From JAKOVR01 sp031415655 (GTDB lineage Bacteria > Actinomycetota > Acidimicrobiia > Acidimicrobiales > Acidimicrobilacustridaceae), in the NCBI GenBank assembly GCA_031415655.1, contig JANOSD010000190.1, positions 51,691-115,690 on the forward strand: a stretch of 64,000 nt of DNA. The letters run 5' to 3'. The position numbers and the translations under genes are program-made. This document shows positions 42,833-51,938 of this stretch, piece after piece (positions within the stretch are counted from its first letter, which is position 1; the number at the start of each line of letters is the position of its first letter). The notes under the pieces are model-generated. The model was given only the letters and a program-made list of their open reading frames with translations. It was not told the DNA's origin and did no database searches.

Positions 42833-43893
42833 ACAGTCGGGTCGATCGCGCCCATCGAGGCCGTCGCGCCCATCGACGGTTGTACCTCTTGACCACGATG
42901 GGGTGGCTGGTCTTCGTGCTGGCGGCGTGCAGCGCAACCGGCCCAACCACACCTTCCTCAGCGATCGGCGGCACCGACGCACCCGACGTTGGTTCCTCGA
43001 TCAGGCCGTCCGGCGCAACCGGTCTTACGGCCACCCGACCTGGACCCATGCGGGTGATCGTCACAACCGGGATCGTCGCCGACCTCGTCCGCTCCGTCGT
43101 CGCCGACCAGCCCGCAGGTGCGGTGGTGGTGGAGCAGGTGATTCCCAACACCGAGGACCCCGCCACCTTCGCTCCAGCGGTCGACACCGCCGAACGAACC
43201 GTCGACGGCGCTGACCTCGTCGTACGCGTCGGCCTCGGGTACGAGTCGGCACTGGATACACGTCTCTTGGCCGCCGCTCGTGACGGCGTTCGGACGCTCG
43301 CCCTCGCCGAACGACTCGGCCCGAAGCCGATTGCGACAGACCCCACCATCCGCGACCCCCACGTATGGCTCGATCCCGATCGACTGACCCGAGGGGCCAC
43401 CGTCGTCGCCGACGAACTGGCTCGCGACCCTCGTGTGAATGAACCCGCTCTCCGACGGGCGGCGGCAACCTTCACCACGGCGATGCAACGCGCCGACGAA
43501 CGGGTACAGGCCGCCCTCGCCACCGTGCCCGACGACCGCCGCACCATTGTCACCGACAACCCGGGCTTGGCGTACTTCACCGAGCGCTACGGATTCATCG
43601 CCGACGTCGTCCCGGCCCAGAGCGATGCCGCCACCGGTCGCCTCGCCGCCGGTCGCCTCGAGACGGGTCGCATGGAGATTGCCAACGCCCTACGCCGGAG
43701 CAACCAGTCGGTGGTCTACCTGGGCCACCCGAGCACCGACTCGGAGCGCAACGACCTCGGCTCCGCACTCACCGCCGCTCTCGGCCGCGACGTTGAGATT
43801 CAACCACTGATCACCGACCGACTGGCACCCCCCACCGCGGGGCCCACCACCGTGGCCGAGTTGCTCGACTTCACGGCGGCCACGATCAGCTGA
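42829..43893 (+). CDS. ZnuA/TroA-like metal-binding lipoprotein with altered ligands
   Basis: Cluster-9 metal-binding protein of 354 aa with a signal and lipobox LAAC. GIVADLVRSVVAD, DPHVWLDPDRL and the linker helix mark the fold. Of the usual metal ligands only the His in DPHVW is retained. The first, normally DPHxxxP, is DPATFAP, and the one in TDNPGLAYF is Asn. Metal binding is thus doubtful, or the specificity changed. No ABC permease or ATPase partner is adjacent. Translation is ATGA-coupled to the preceding esterase. Confidence 0.78.
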   Translation: MNSRVDRAHRGRRAHRRLYLLTTMGWLVFVLAACSATGPTTPSSAIGGTDAPDVGSSIRPSGATGLTATRPGPMRVIVTTGIVADLVRSVVADQPAGAVVVEQVIPNTEDPATFAPAVDTAERTVDGADLVVRVGLGYESALDTRLLAAARDGVRTLALAERLGPKPIATDPTIRDPHVWLDPDRLTRGATVVADELARDPRVNEPALRRAAATFTTAMQRADERVQAALATVPDDRRTIVTDNPGLAYFTERYGFIADVVPAQSDAATGRLAAGRLETGRMEIANALRRSNQSVVYLGHPSTDSERNDLGSALTAALGRDVEIQPLITDRLAPPTAGPTTVAELLDFTAATIS

Positions 43894-43934
43894 CGCGAAG
43901 GGTCATCTCGCTCCCCGCTCGGTACGGTAAGTGG

Positions 43935-44816
43935 GTGTCCGACGCGCATGCCACCGGCTTTCCGCCGACCCTCGAAGAACCGCCTCCTCCTTCTGCACCC
44001 CGCCACACCAGGAGTCGGCTCGTCATCATTGCAACGCTGCTCACCCTCACAATCGGAGGCGGCGTCTTGGTGGCGGGTCGAAACGACGCCTCGCGGCCCG
44101 GTCCTGGGTTGCAAGCCGGCGCTGCCACCGGTGCATTTCTACGCGGATCGGGCGACAAGCCCGTCCCTGTTCTCGCTCCGTCCGCCGCCACGGCAACCGT
44201 TGCGCCGGCCAGCATCACCAACCTCACGATGCCGGCATTGCCGCTCCCCGACCAGCTCCCCATCGACTGGTACGCCGATACCCCCGAGATCGTGATGGGG
44301 CGCATCAAGATCCCCAAACTCAACGTCGACGAACCGTTGCAGGAGGGCTTCACCCTGACCGCCATCAATCGTGGACCCGGTTGGTGGCCCGGCACCGCCC
44401 GACCGGGTGAACTCGGGAACATGGTGGTGGCCGGACATCGCACCACATACTCAAAGCCCTTCAATCGCATCGACGAACTTATCGCCGGCGACAAGGTGAC
44501 CTTCACCCTGCCCCGAGGCGACATCACCTACGCCGTGCGGGGCGTGATCGTGGTTCCTGACAATCACATCGGCATCGCCGCCCAGACCTACGCCCATGTG
44601 GCCACGCTCTTCGCCTGCCATCCCAAGGGCTCGGCCACCCATCGCATCGTGGCCAAGCTCCGCCTTCTGAAACCCGATGGCACTCCCGCCGACAAAGACG
44701 AGTGGTTGCCCGACATCAACGACGGCATCAGCGAGACGTTCACCACCCTGTACATGCGCAACCGCGAAACGGGTGCCACCGATGTGCAACGCGGGCTGCC
44801 CGACACCGAGGAATAG
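43935..44816 (+). CDS. Class E sortase
   Basis: Membrane-anchored transpeptidase that links surface proteins to peptidoglycan. The 293-aa protein has an N-terminal membrane helix (RLVIIATLLTLTIGGGVLVAG) and a Pro/Thr-rich linker. The sortase barrel includes the catalytic His in MVVAGHRTTYSKPFNRI, Cys in LFACHPKGSATHRIV and Arg in the same segment. The Cys-His-Arg arrangement and the flanking residues fit actinobacterial class E (LAxTG-type) enzymes. The start is GTG 43935. Its substrates are not obvious here; see the C-terminal tag finding. Confidence 0.85.
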   Translation: MSDAHATGFPPTLEEPPPPSAPRHTRSRLVIIATLLTLTIGGGVLVAGRNDASRPGPGLQAGAATGAFLRGSGDKPVPVLAPSAATATVAPASITNLTMPALPLPDQLPIDWYADTPEIVMGRIKIPKLNVDEPLQEGFTLTAINRGPGWWPGTARPGELGNMVVAGHRTTYSKPFNRIDELIAGDKVTFTLPRGDITYAVRGVIVVPDNHIGIAAQTYAHVATLFACHPKGSATHRIVAKLRLLKPDGTPADKDEWLPDINDGISETFTTLYMRNRETGATDVQRGLPDTEE

Positions 44817-44823
44817 CGGCGGT

Positions 44824-45687
44824 TCAGAAAGCGCCGCGGGGAAAGAAATCCACCCAGTTGGCCTGACTCTCGGCACCGTCGGCCACGATGGCGGCTCCGT
44901 TGATGAATCGGGCGGCCGGCGAGCAGAGGAACAAGATCGTGGCCGCCGTCTCCGACGCCGTGCCGAGCCGGCGCATCGGGCCCACTTCGTCGACCTTCTC
45001 CGCCCATTCCTCTTCGGTGTATCCAAGCTTGCCCACTTCGTTTTCGTGCATGCCTTCGGTGCCGATCGTGCCGGGAGCCAGCGCGTTGATCGTCACGCCG
45101 TGGTAACCGAGGTACGGCGCCATCGTGCGGGTGAGGCTCACCACACCGGCTCGGGCCGCTCCCGAGTGCACGAAGATCGGCGCACCGCGGTCGAACGAAA
45201 AGATGTGGACGACGTTCACGATGGCGCCATAGCCCGCTTCGGTCATCGGCGTCATGAACCGGTTGACCATGTTCCAGGTGCCGTTGAGGTTGAGGTCGAC
45301 CACGGACCGCCATCCGTTGTCGGAGATGTCGGACGGCAACGCCGGGAACTGGCCTCCCGCGTTGTTGACGAGGAAGTCGACCTTGCCGAAACGATCAATG
45401 ACCGTGTCACGCAACGCGTCGACTTCGTCGACCTCACGAATATTGGTAGGTGTCACCGTGCACGTGGTGTCGTTTGCCAACGCGGCGATGGCGGCAGCGG
45501 TTCCTTCCAACGACTCCTCGGTGCGGCCGGCCACCACCACATCGGCGCCGTACCGGGCGAACCCGATCGCCGTTTCGCGACCGATACCGGTGCCTCCACC
45601 CGTCACCACCGCCACTCGGCCGCGAAAAAGATCCGAGGCAAACGTGGCCATCGGGTCGGTCGGATCAGGGACAAGTCGTTCCGCCAT
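44824..45687 (-). CDS. SDR-family oxidoreductase
   Basis: NAD(P)-dependent short-chain dehydrogenase of 287 aa. The Rossmann motif is VAVVTGGGTGIGRETAIGF, with DFLVNNAGGQFP (NNAG) following. The usual catalytic YxxxK position reads HSGAARAGVVSLTRTMA, so the Tyr is replaced by Ser and the Lys by Arg. Activity is therefore uncertain. C-terminal residues GAAIVADGAESQA fit the family. Start at ATG 45687. It is convergent with the sortase gene and only 50 bp from the divergent Lnt gene. Confidence 0.82.
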   Translation of the reverse strand: MAERLVPDPTDPMATFASDLFRGRVAVVTGGGTGIGRETAIGFARYGADVVVAGRTEESLEGTAAAIAALANDTTCTVTPTNIREVDEVDALRDTVIDRFGKVDFLVNNAGGQFPALPSDISDNGWRSVVDLNLNGTWNMVNRFMTPMTEAGYGAIVNVVHIFSFDRGAPIFVHSGAARAGVVSLTRTMAPYLGYHGVTINALAPGTIGTEGMHENEVGKLGYTEEEWAEKVDEVGPMRRLGTASETAATILFLCSPAARFINGAAIVADGAESQANWVDFFPRGAF

Positions 45688-45737
45688 GGCGGCGGATGCT
45701 ACCGAGGAACGCGGGCCATGGAACAGACTGGCCGCCC

Positions 45738-47333
45738 ATGCCGCCTGCAACGCCGTCCGATGCCCCATCGTCGACCGATGACCCAACGCCGAAACCCTCT
45801 CGATCCTGGGTGCAGCGGGCCATCGTCCTGGTGCGGTGCATCGCGGCCGGCGCCACCATTGCCGTGTCGATCCCTCCATTCGGGTGGTGGCCGTTGGCCT
45901 TCCTCGGCGTGGCGCAATGGGACCTCCTGCTCGCCCACCAGCCGGCCCGACGGCGGTTCCGGCGATCCTGGTTAATCACCGCCGCGTGGCTATTTCCGAT
46001 GATGCTGTGGATGTTCGACCTCACGCCCCCCGGCTACATCATCGCCGGCGTGAGTTATGCCGGGTTTTTCGCCGTGCTCACCCTTGCCGTTCCCGCCGAC
46101 CGTCCCGTGGCCCGGCGCATCGCCCTCGTCGCCGCCATCAGCGTCGGTGAACTGTGGCGGTGGACGTGGCCGTTCGAAGGCGTTCCGCTTGCCACGCTCG
46201 CCCAGAGCCAGGGCGCCGCTCCCCTCGCCCAAGCCGCTCGACTCGTCAACGCCATCGGTGTGGTGGCACTGGTTGCGGTGGGTGGCGTCGCACTGAGCGC
46301 GGCCTACGAGCGCCGCTTTCGACTCGCCGGCATCGCGGCGGCGATCGTGGTGGGGTTCATCCTGCTTGGCCTTGTGGCTCCCCGCGGGGCGGACTCGGCC
46401 ACCGCTCCGTTGCGTGTCGCCATCGTGCAGGGAGGCGGGCCGCAACGCACCCCGTTCACGTCCGACACCGAAGGTGTCTTCAATCGTCACGTCGAAGCCA
46501 CCCGGCTCATCGAGAAGCCCGTGGACTTTGTGTTGTGGCCGGAGAACGTCGTGAGCATTCAGTCCACCAGCCTCGAAGGCAGCAAAGAAGACCAAGTGCT
46601 GTCCGACCTCGCCCAAGAAGTGGGGGCCCCGATTCTGGTGGGCGTCACCGAGGACGACACCGATACCACGTTCAAGAACGCGTCGGTGATCTACAACGCC
46701 GACGGCACGCGCGGCGACCGGTTCGACAAGGTTCGGCGTGTGCCGTTTGGCGAATGGGTGCCCCTTCGCACCTTGCTCATTGCCGTGGTCGGATCCGGTC
46801 AACTACCTGGCCGCGACGCCGTACCCGGGCAGGGCAAAGCCGTGGTCCAATCCGAGGTGGGCCCGATCGGTGTGGTGATCAGTTGGGAGGTGTTTTTCAC
46901 CGACCGGGCCGCCGACGCCATCCGCAACGGGGGCGAGTTCCTCACCAACCCCACCAACGGGTCGAGCTACTGGCTCACGCAAGTGCAGACCCAGCAGATC
47001 GCCTCGTCGGAACTGCGCGCCATCGAGACCGGGCGTTGGGTGCTGCAGGCGTCCCCCACGGGTTTCAGCGCGGTGATTGATCCGGCCGGCCAGATCATCG
47101 AGTGCCAACGCATCGACGCCGCCGGGGCTTCGTCGATCGGCCGATGCCGAACCGACGTGAGCGAAACCATGGTCCTCCAGGCCACCATCAATCGACGGGG
47201 CGGCGACACCGTGGCTTTGCGGGTAGGGCCATGGCCGGTTTTGCTGGGATCGGCCGTCGCCTTGGCGGCGGTCAACCTTCCCCGGTTCCGCCGATCACGG
47301 CTCGACCGATCACGGCTCGACCACACCGAATGA
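45738..47333 (+). CDS. lnt: Apolipoprotein N-acyltransferase-like protein, catalytic Cys replaced by Ser
   Basis: Would transfer an acyl chain to the N-terminus of lipoproteins. The 531-aa protein has an N-terminal multi-helix membrane region (IPPFGWWPLAFLGVAQWDLL) and a nitrilase-like domain from about residue 215. Comparing with E. coli Lnt (E267, K335, C387), the Glu is E269 in VLWPENV and the Lys is K331 in FDKVRRVPFGEWVP. The nucleophile position is Ser382 in VVISWEVFF instead of Cys. All spacing fits. Start at ATG 45738. Its 3' end overlaps the convergent antiporter gene by 24 bp. Confidence 0.85.
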   Translation: MPPATPSDAPSSTDDPTPKPSRSWVQRAIVLVRCIAAGATIAVSIPPFGWWPLAFLGVAQWDLLLAHQPARRRFRRSWLITAAWLFPMMLWMFDLTPPGYIIAGVSYAGFFAVLTLAVPADRPVARRIALVAAISVGELWRWTWPFEGVPLATLAQSQGAAPLAQAARLVNAIGVVALVAVGGVALSAAYERRFRLAGIAAAIVVGFILLGLVAPRGADSATAPLRVAIVQGGGPQRTPFTSDTEGVFNRHVEATRLIEKPVDFVLWPENVVSIQSTSLEGSKEDQVLSDLAQEVGAPILVGVTEDDTDTTFKNASVIYNADGTRGDRFDKVRRVPFGEWVPLRTLLIAVVGSGQLPGRDAVPGQGKAVVQSEVGPIGVVISWEVFFTDRAADAIRNGGEFLTNPTNGSSYWLTQVQTQQIASSELRAIETGRWVLQASPTGFSAVIDPAGQIIECQRIDAAGASSIGRCRTDVSETMVLQATINRRGGDTVALRVGPWPVLLGSAVALAAVNLPRFRRSRLDRSRLDHTE

Positions 47334-48560
47334 CGGTGCGGCGCCGGCGGCCCCCTCGGGTGACGATCCACCGCCCACCGCGGCGCCGGCGGCGGCTCGA
47401 TCCTTTCGCCACAGTGCGAGCCCAACTTGCGGGAAGATGAGTACGGATAACAAGGCCGCGCCCACCAACGCTGACGCAGTCGACGGGCGCATGCGGCCGG
47501 AATGCAGCCCGATCTCGGTGATCACCACCACCAACGGAAGCTGGGTCGATGCCAGCAGCGACAACGCCCCCACACTCCTCCGAGGCAAATCGTGGCGGTG
47601 AAACACGAACGTAGGGAGGCCGCGCACGAGCAGAAACAACGCCAGGTAAAGCGGCACGCGGAGGGCGATGCTCGGGTCTTCCACTATCGATCGCACGTCG
47701 AAGCGGGTACCGCTCACGATGAAGAACAGCGGGATGAAGAACCCGTAAGCGATGCCTTCGAGTTTGCTCTCCATCGCCTCGTTGTCCTCTCCCGCCGTGA
47801 AGAGCCGCAGGATCACCCCCGCCACGAACGCACCGAGAAGCACGTCAAGTCCCAACGACGAGGCCACCCACAACAACGCCACCAGCAGTAACACCACGAC
47901 CCGGATCGGAAGCTGCGCAGTGGAGTGCAGGTGTTTTCGGAGCAGCGCAAGAACCCTTGGGGGACGGCTGCGGAAGGCAAGAACGGCGGCGCCCACGGAG
48001 AGGGCGGCGAACACCAACAAGAGCACGGCGGTCTGGCCCGGGTTGTCGGCGGTGAGCAGTAGCGCCACCGCTACGATCGGACCGAACTCGCCCAGGGTGC
48101 CGATCGCCAGTGTGAAAGTACCGAGGTCTGAGGAAAGGGCGTCGTTGTCCTGCAGGATCGGCAGCAGCGTTCCCAATGCCGTGGTGGTGAGGGCGAGTCC
48201 CACGATGAGCTGTCCCATCGTCAGCCCCGACCACGTCAGGACCACCCCGCAGCCCAGTCCCAGAAGTAGCGAGACCCCGAAGCCAATCGTGGCCTTCTTG
48301 ATCGGCTTTCCCCGTACCCGCTGCAGGTCGATCTCGAACCCGGCAAGGAAGATCAGGAAGGCCAGACCCAGTTCGGCAAACCCGTCGATGACCGGCTCCG
48401 GATGCACCCAGCCCAACACTTGTGGGCCCACGGTCACGCCGAGGAGGATCTCGAAGACCACGCGCGGAATGCGCGCCCGTCGTGTGACCTCGGCCAGAAC
48501 GGGGGCCAAAACTGCGCAGGCGGCAATAGCCGCCAGCGCGGCGAGGGTGGCTGATTCCAT
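47310..48560 (-). CDS. CPA2-type cation/proton antiporter (Kef/NapA family)
   Basis: A 416-aa membrane protein of about 11-13 helices. The segments FAELGLAFLIFLAGFEIDLQ, GTLLPILQDNDAL and GFFIPLFFIVSGTRFDVRSI are typical of the Na+/K+-H+ exchanger (CPA2) family. There is no C-terminal TrkA domain; the tail is only a short Ala/Gly-rich segment. Start at ATG 48560; the frame continues upstream as a low-quality extension. The transported ion cannot be read from the sequence. Confidence 0.87.
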   Translation of the reverse strand: MESATLAALAAIAACAVLAPVLAEVTRRARIPRVVFEILLGVTVGPQVLGWVHPEPVIDGFAELGLAFLIFLAGFEIDLQRVRGKPIKKATIGFGVSLLLGLGCGVVLTWSGLTMGQLIVGLALTTTALGTLLPILQDNDALSSDLGTFTLAIGTLGEFGPIVAVALLLTADNPGQTAVLLLVFAALSVGAAVLAFRSRPPRVLALLRKHLHSTAQLPIRVVVLLLVALLWVASSLGLDVLLGAFVAGVILRLFTAGEDNEAMESKLEGIAYGFFIPLFFIVSGTRFDVRSIVEDPSIALRVPLYLALFLLVRGLPTFVFHRHDLPRRSVGALSLLASTQLPLVVVITEIGLHSGRMRPSTASALVGAALLSVLIFPQVGLALWRKDRAAAGAAVGGGSSPEGAAGAAPSFGVVEP

Positions 48561-48726
48561 CAGACGAGACGGTACCAGCACCACTATCCGCAACTTTCGA
48601 TCGCGAAACGTGGCACACTGTTGGAACCAAACCAGGGCCTCAGGCGTCTTACGGCTTGGAGGGGTTGTGTGATGCGCAACCGTGATGGGAGCCCCGGTCC
48701 GCCGGGAGAAACAGGGAGAGAACCCA

Positions 48727-51336
48727 ATGGTCAAACGCTCACACCGAGCCCCCACCCGGTTGCGGTCGTTACTCGCCGCCGCGCTACTGATCCCGCTGGT
48801 CGGCGTCACCAACATGAGCACGGCGAGTGCCGACGCCGCCATCAGCGTCACGCCGAACACCAACCTGGTCGACGGGCAAACCGTGAGCATCAGCGTCAGT
48901 GGCGTCCCCTCCGGGTCGCTGGTGTACGTCGGCCAATGCCTCGACTCGCTCACGCCCGGGATCGACTGCGCCCAACAGGCCACGGCAAGCGTGGAGGTCG
49001 ATCCGTTTGGCGCTCTCACTTTTGATGCCCAGGTGTGGGCCACCTTCCTCACCAACGGTCCGCTGGGTGCGGTCGACTGCCGCACGCCCCCGGCGGGGCG
49101 CACCTGCCAACTCTTCGTTGTGGCCGTCGGCACGTTGGATCCCCCTCCCGCCCCGGCGTTCACCACGATCGCCTTCAACCCGGCCGGCGTCCTCGTCCCG
49201 CCGCCGCCGATCACCGTCTACCCGAACACCGACCTTCAAGATGGCCAAGCCGTATTCGTGAGCGGCAACCAATTCGATCCGTTTACGAGTGCCGTCGTTC
49301 GCCAGTGCAAGGTCGGCGCTTCCACCGAGGCTGGTTGCCAAAACTCGCCCTACCCCGTTAGCGCCCAGGCCGACAACACCGGCTTCTTGGCCACGATCAT
49401 CGTTTTGCCATCGGTCATCTCCACCGGGCTCGGCGCCATCGACTGCCGCGCCGCTGCCGGTGTTTGTGAGGTGCGGGTGATCGCCTATGGGCCACGCGGC
49501 CAAATCGCCAGCGGTGCGCCGATCAGCTTCGCCGCCGGCACAAGCAGCCCGCCGCTGCCCACCCTGAACGCCACCCCCAACTCGAGCCTGGTCGACCGTC
49601 AGGTGGTGCGCCTCACCGGCGGTGGCTACCCCCTTACCCCCAACTTCGGGCCGTTTCCCATCTACAACACGTCGGCTGACACGCAGCCCCGCAAAGACAT
49701 TTCCATCTACGGAGGCCCAATCAGCCTCAGCCAGTGCACCACCAATGAACCGCTCACCTGCACCTACCTCGGCGGCACCGACGTGGCGCCCGACGGCACG
49801 ATTGATGTTGATGTGCCGGTGCGCGCCGCCATGTGGAACTTCGCAACGTCGTCGCAGATCGACTGCCGCCTGGTGGCCGGTGCCTGCCAGGTCGTGGCCA
49901 CGTCGTCCTACTCACCCGATCTCACCGGCTTTGCCCCGCTCACCTTCACTCCTGGATCGCCCCTCGCACCGGCCCCCACCCTCATCGCCACGCCCAATAC
50001 GGCACTCGTTGACATGCAGATCGTCGACCTCACCGGTGCCGGCTACACCGCTCCGACGAACTACTACCCCTATGGTGCCAATGTGCCCACGAGGCCGAAC
50101 GCCCGCACTGGCGGCACCTCCCCCGACCCGGCGGCGATGAAGGCTGCTGCCGACAAGACCGCTGCCGACAAGACCGCTGCCGACAAGGCGGACAAGGCCT
50201 CCAAAACGGAAAACGAGCAGGCGAGCCGGGGGCCCGCTGACGCGATTATTCCGTTTCCGACCTTCAGTACTCCGGTGTTGCAGTGCGTGGTGTCGATTGC
50301 TGGCCGCGAAGGCTGCGATCAGAACACCTACGGCAACGCCTTGATCGACAACACCGGCGGCCTTAGCGGGGCGTTTCAGGTGCGTGCGCTCATCCGACCC
50401 GGTTCCAACTACTACCCCACCCCCCCGGCGCCCACCGACTGCCGGGTGGTGGCGTGCGAGCTTCGCACCGCGCAGTCCGACGATCCCCAACTGTTCGGCA
50501 AAGCCACCTTGGGGTTCAACCCGGCCGCTCCGCTGGCCCCGCCCCCCGAGCTCACCGTCACCCCCTCCACCAACCTCCGCGACGGGCAGCTCGTCACGGT
50601 GCGCGGCACCGGCTTCCCCTGGCGGGGCAACGGCTACAGCGTCAACCTGCAGCAATGCACGGCCGCCGCGGATCCCGCCACGGGACCCGGCTGCAACAGC
50701 GGCGGCCAGTACCCCTTCGGGTATGCCGAGGTTCGCCAGGACGGCACCTTCGAAACCACGATGACCGTCAAGGCCATCGTCGAGACGTACGTGAGCGATC
50801 CGTTCTACGGCTACGTGAACCGCCCGGCGGATTGCCGGTTGGAAGCCTGCGAGATCTGGGCGCCGGACTACGGCAACTACGTCACGTCCGTCGAGCGCGC
50901 GGGGATCTCGTTCGACCCGAACGCACCGCTCAAGGGCTTGCCGTTTGCCGCCGCCAGCCAGGGCGCCAACCTCGCCGACCCCACAAGCCTGAACGTTTCG
51001 TTCAGCGGCTTCACGGCCGGCGGCAACGTCCGTCTCGTGCAGTGCCAGGACCGTGGCATCTTCACCGGCCTCTCGTGCGACGCCAGCACGGCCACCACCG
51101 CCAGCACGGGAAACTATGGCGAGGGCTCGGCGCCGTTCACGGCCCATCGTTACGTCACCGCCCCCGACGGCTCGCGAGCCGACTGTGCCGTCACCTGGTG
51201 CCCGATCATGGTGGTCAACGAAGCCCTCTTTGGCGAAGAGGCAATGGCGTTCGTGTGGTTCTCCGCCACTGCGTCGGTGCCGCCCACCACGCCGCCCACC
51301 AATATCCCCGTCGTGAACCCCCGGTTCACCGGCTAG
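48727..51336 (+). CDS. Large secreted protein with six neocarzinostatin-like repeats and PVVNPxFTG tail
   Basis: An 869-aa exported protein with a signal peptide (LLAAALLIPLVGVTNMSTASA) and a good Shine-Dalgarno (GGGAGAG) 6 bp before the ATG. Six beta-sandwich repeats start near residues 39, 161, 280, 419, 609 and 740, several with the opening pattern VTPNTNLVDGQTV and internal Cys pairs (VGQCLD, IDCAQQA). They resemble the neocarzinostatin/actinoxanthin fold. Repeat four carries a Lys/Ala-rich insert (residues about 472-500) of 15-bp units. The very C-terminus, after TTPPTNI, is PVVNPRFTG, as in the DUF4397 protein. Ligand or adhesion target unknown. Confidence 0.82.
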   Translation: MVKRSHRAPTRLRSLLAAALLIPLVGVTNMSTASADAAISVTPNTNLVDGQTVSISVSGVPSGSLVYVGQCLDSLTPGIDCAQQATASVEVDPFGALTFDAQVWATFLTNGPLGAVDCRTPPAGRTCQLFVVAVGTLDPPPAPAFTTIAFNPAGVLVPPPPITVYPNTDLQDGQAVFVSGNQFDPFTSAVVRQCKVGASTEAGCQNSPYPVSAQADNTGFLATIIVLPSVISTGLGAIDCRAAAGVCEVRVIAYGPRGQIASGAPISFAAGTSSPPLPTLNATPNSSLVDRQVVRLTGGGYPLTPNFGPFPIYNTSADTQPRKDISIYGGPISLSQCTTNEPLTCTYLGGTDVAPDGTIDVDVPVRAAMWNFATSSQIDCRLVAGACQVVATSSYSPDLTGFAPLTFTPGSPLAPAPTLIATPNTALVDMQIVDLTGAGYTAPTNYYPYGANVPTRPNARTGGTSPDPAAMKAAADKTAADKTAADKADKASKTENEQASRGPADAIIPFPTFSTPVLQCVVSIAGREGCDQNTYGNALIDNTGGLSGAFQVRALIRPGSNYYPTPPAPTDCRVVACELRTAQSDDPQLFGKATLGFNPAAPLAPPPELTVTPSTNLRDGQLVTVRGTGFPWRGNGYSVNLQQCTAAADPATGPGCNSGGQYPFGYAEVRQDGTFETTMTVKAIVETYVSDPFYGYVNRPADCRLEACEIWAPDYGNYVTSVERAGISFDPNAPLKGLPFAAASQGANLADPTSLNVSFSGFTAGGNVRLVQCQDRGIFTGLSCDASTATTASTGNYGEGSAPFTAHRYVTAPDGSRADCAVTWCPIMVVNEALFGEEAMAFVWFSATASVPPTTPPTNIPVVNPRFTG

Positions 51337-51346
51337 CCCACTGCCG

Positions 51347-51394
51347 GTTCTGGATGGGATTCCGCCCGCATACGGGCGGAATCTCATCCAGAAC
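51347..51394 (+). repeat. Palindromic dispersed repeat, copy 2
   Basis: 48 bp, GTTCTGGATGGGATTCCGCC to GGCGGAATCTCATCCAGAAC, loop CATA, between convergent genes. The left arm carries G where the right arm would need A (G-U wobble in the plus-strand RNA). Confidence 0.92.
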
Positions 51395-51395
51395 C

Positions 51396-51481
51396 GCCTT
51401 CACACCTCCGGAACGGGCGGTCACACCCCGAGTAGCGCCGTCACACCTCACGCCGTAGGCGCCGTCACACCTCGAGTAGCA
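51396..51481. repeat. About 20-bp tandem duplications over the dtd stop codon
   Basis: Four related units of the type GCCGTCACACCTCGAGTAGC (the first diverged). The last contains the dtd stop (TCA at 51465), and upstream copies repeat it, the same pattern as at other gene ends here. Confidence 0.7.
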
Positions 51482-51902
51482 GGGTGACGGGGCCGTCGTT
51501 CACCAGGTGCACGGCCATGTCGGCGCCGAAGCGGCCCGTTGCCACCGTCGCTCCCAACGTTCGGAGCTGGTCGATTACTGCGACAACCAACGGAGCGGCG
51601 TACTCCGGGCGGGCGGCCTCACCCCACGAGGGTCGACGGCCTTTGCGGGTATCGCCGTAGAGCGTGAACTGACTGACCACCAGCACCTCCCGGCTCGTGT
51701 CGGCCACCGAAAGGTTCATCACGCCGGCATCGTCGGCCATGATCCGCAGACCCCAGATGCGGTCGGCGAGCTTTCGGGCGGCGGCGTCGTCGTCGGTGTG
51801 GGTGACCCCGACCAGCACACAGAGCCCGGTGGCGATGACCCCAATCACCTCGCCGTCGACTGTCACCGACGCCTCGGTCACTCGCTGCACCAGTGCTCGC
51901 AC
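51465..51902 (-). CDS. dtd: D-aminoacyl-tRNA deacylase
   Basis: Removes D-amino acids mis-loaded on tRNA. The 145-aa protein matches the Dtd family throughout. Features are MRALVQRVTEASVTVDGEVIG, the catalytic-loop SQFTLYGDTRKGRRPS (SQFTLYGD) and the C-terminal NDGPVTLLLEV, corresponding to the family NxGPVT motif. The length is normal. It is flanked by palindromic repeats on both sides. Confidence 0.95.
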   Translation of the reverse strand: MRALVQRVTEASVTVDGEVIGVIATGLCVLVGVTHTDDDAAARKLADRIWGLRIMADDAGVMNLSVADTSREVLVVSQFTLYGDTRKGRRPSWGEAARPEYAAPLVVAVIDQLRTLGATVATGRFGADMAVHLVNDGPVTLLLEV

Positions 51903-51938
51903 GCCCGCACGCTACCCACCGTCCCACCCCGGCCAGCG

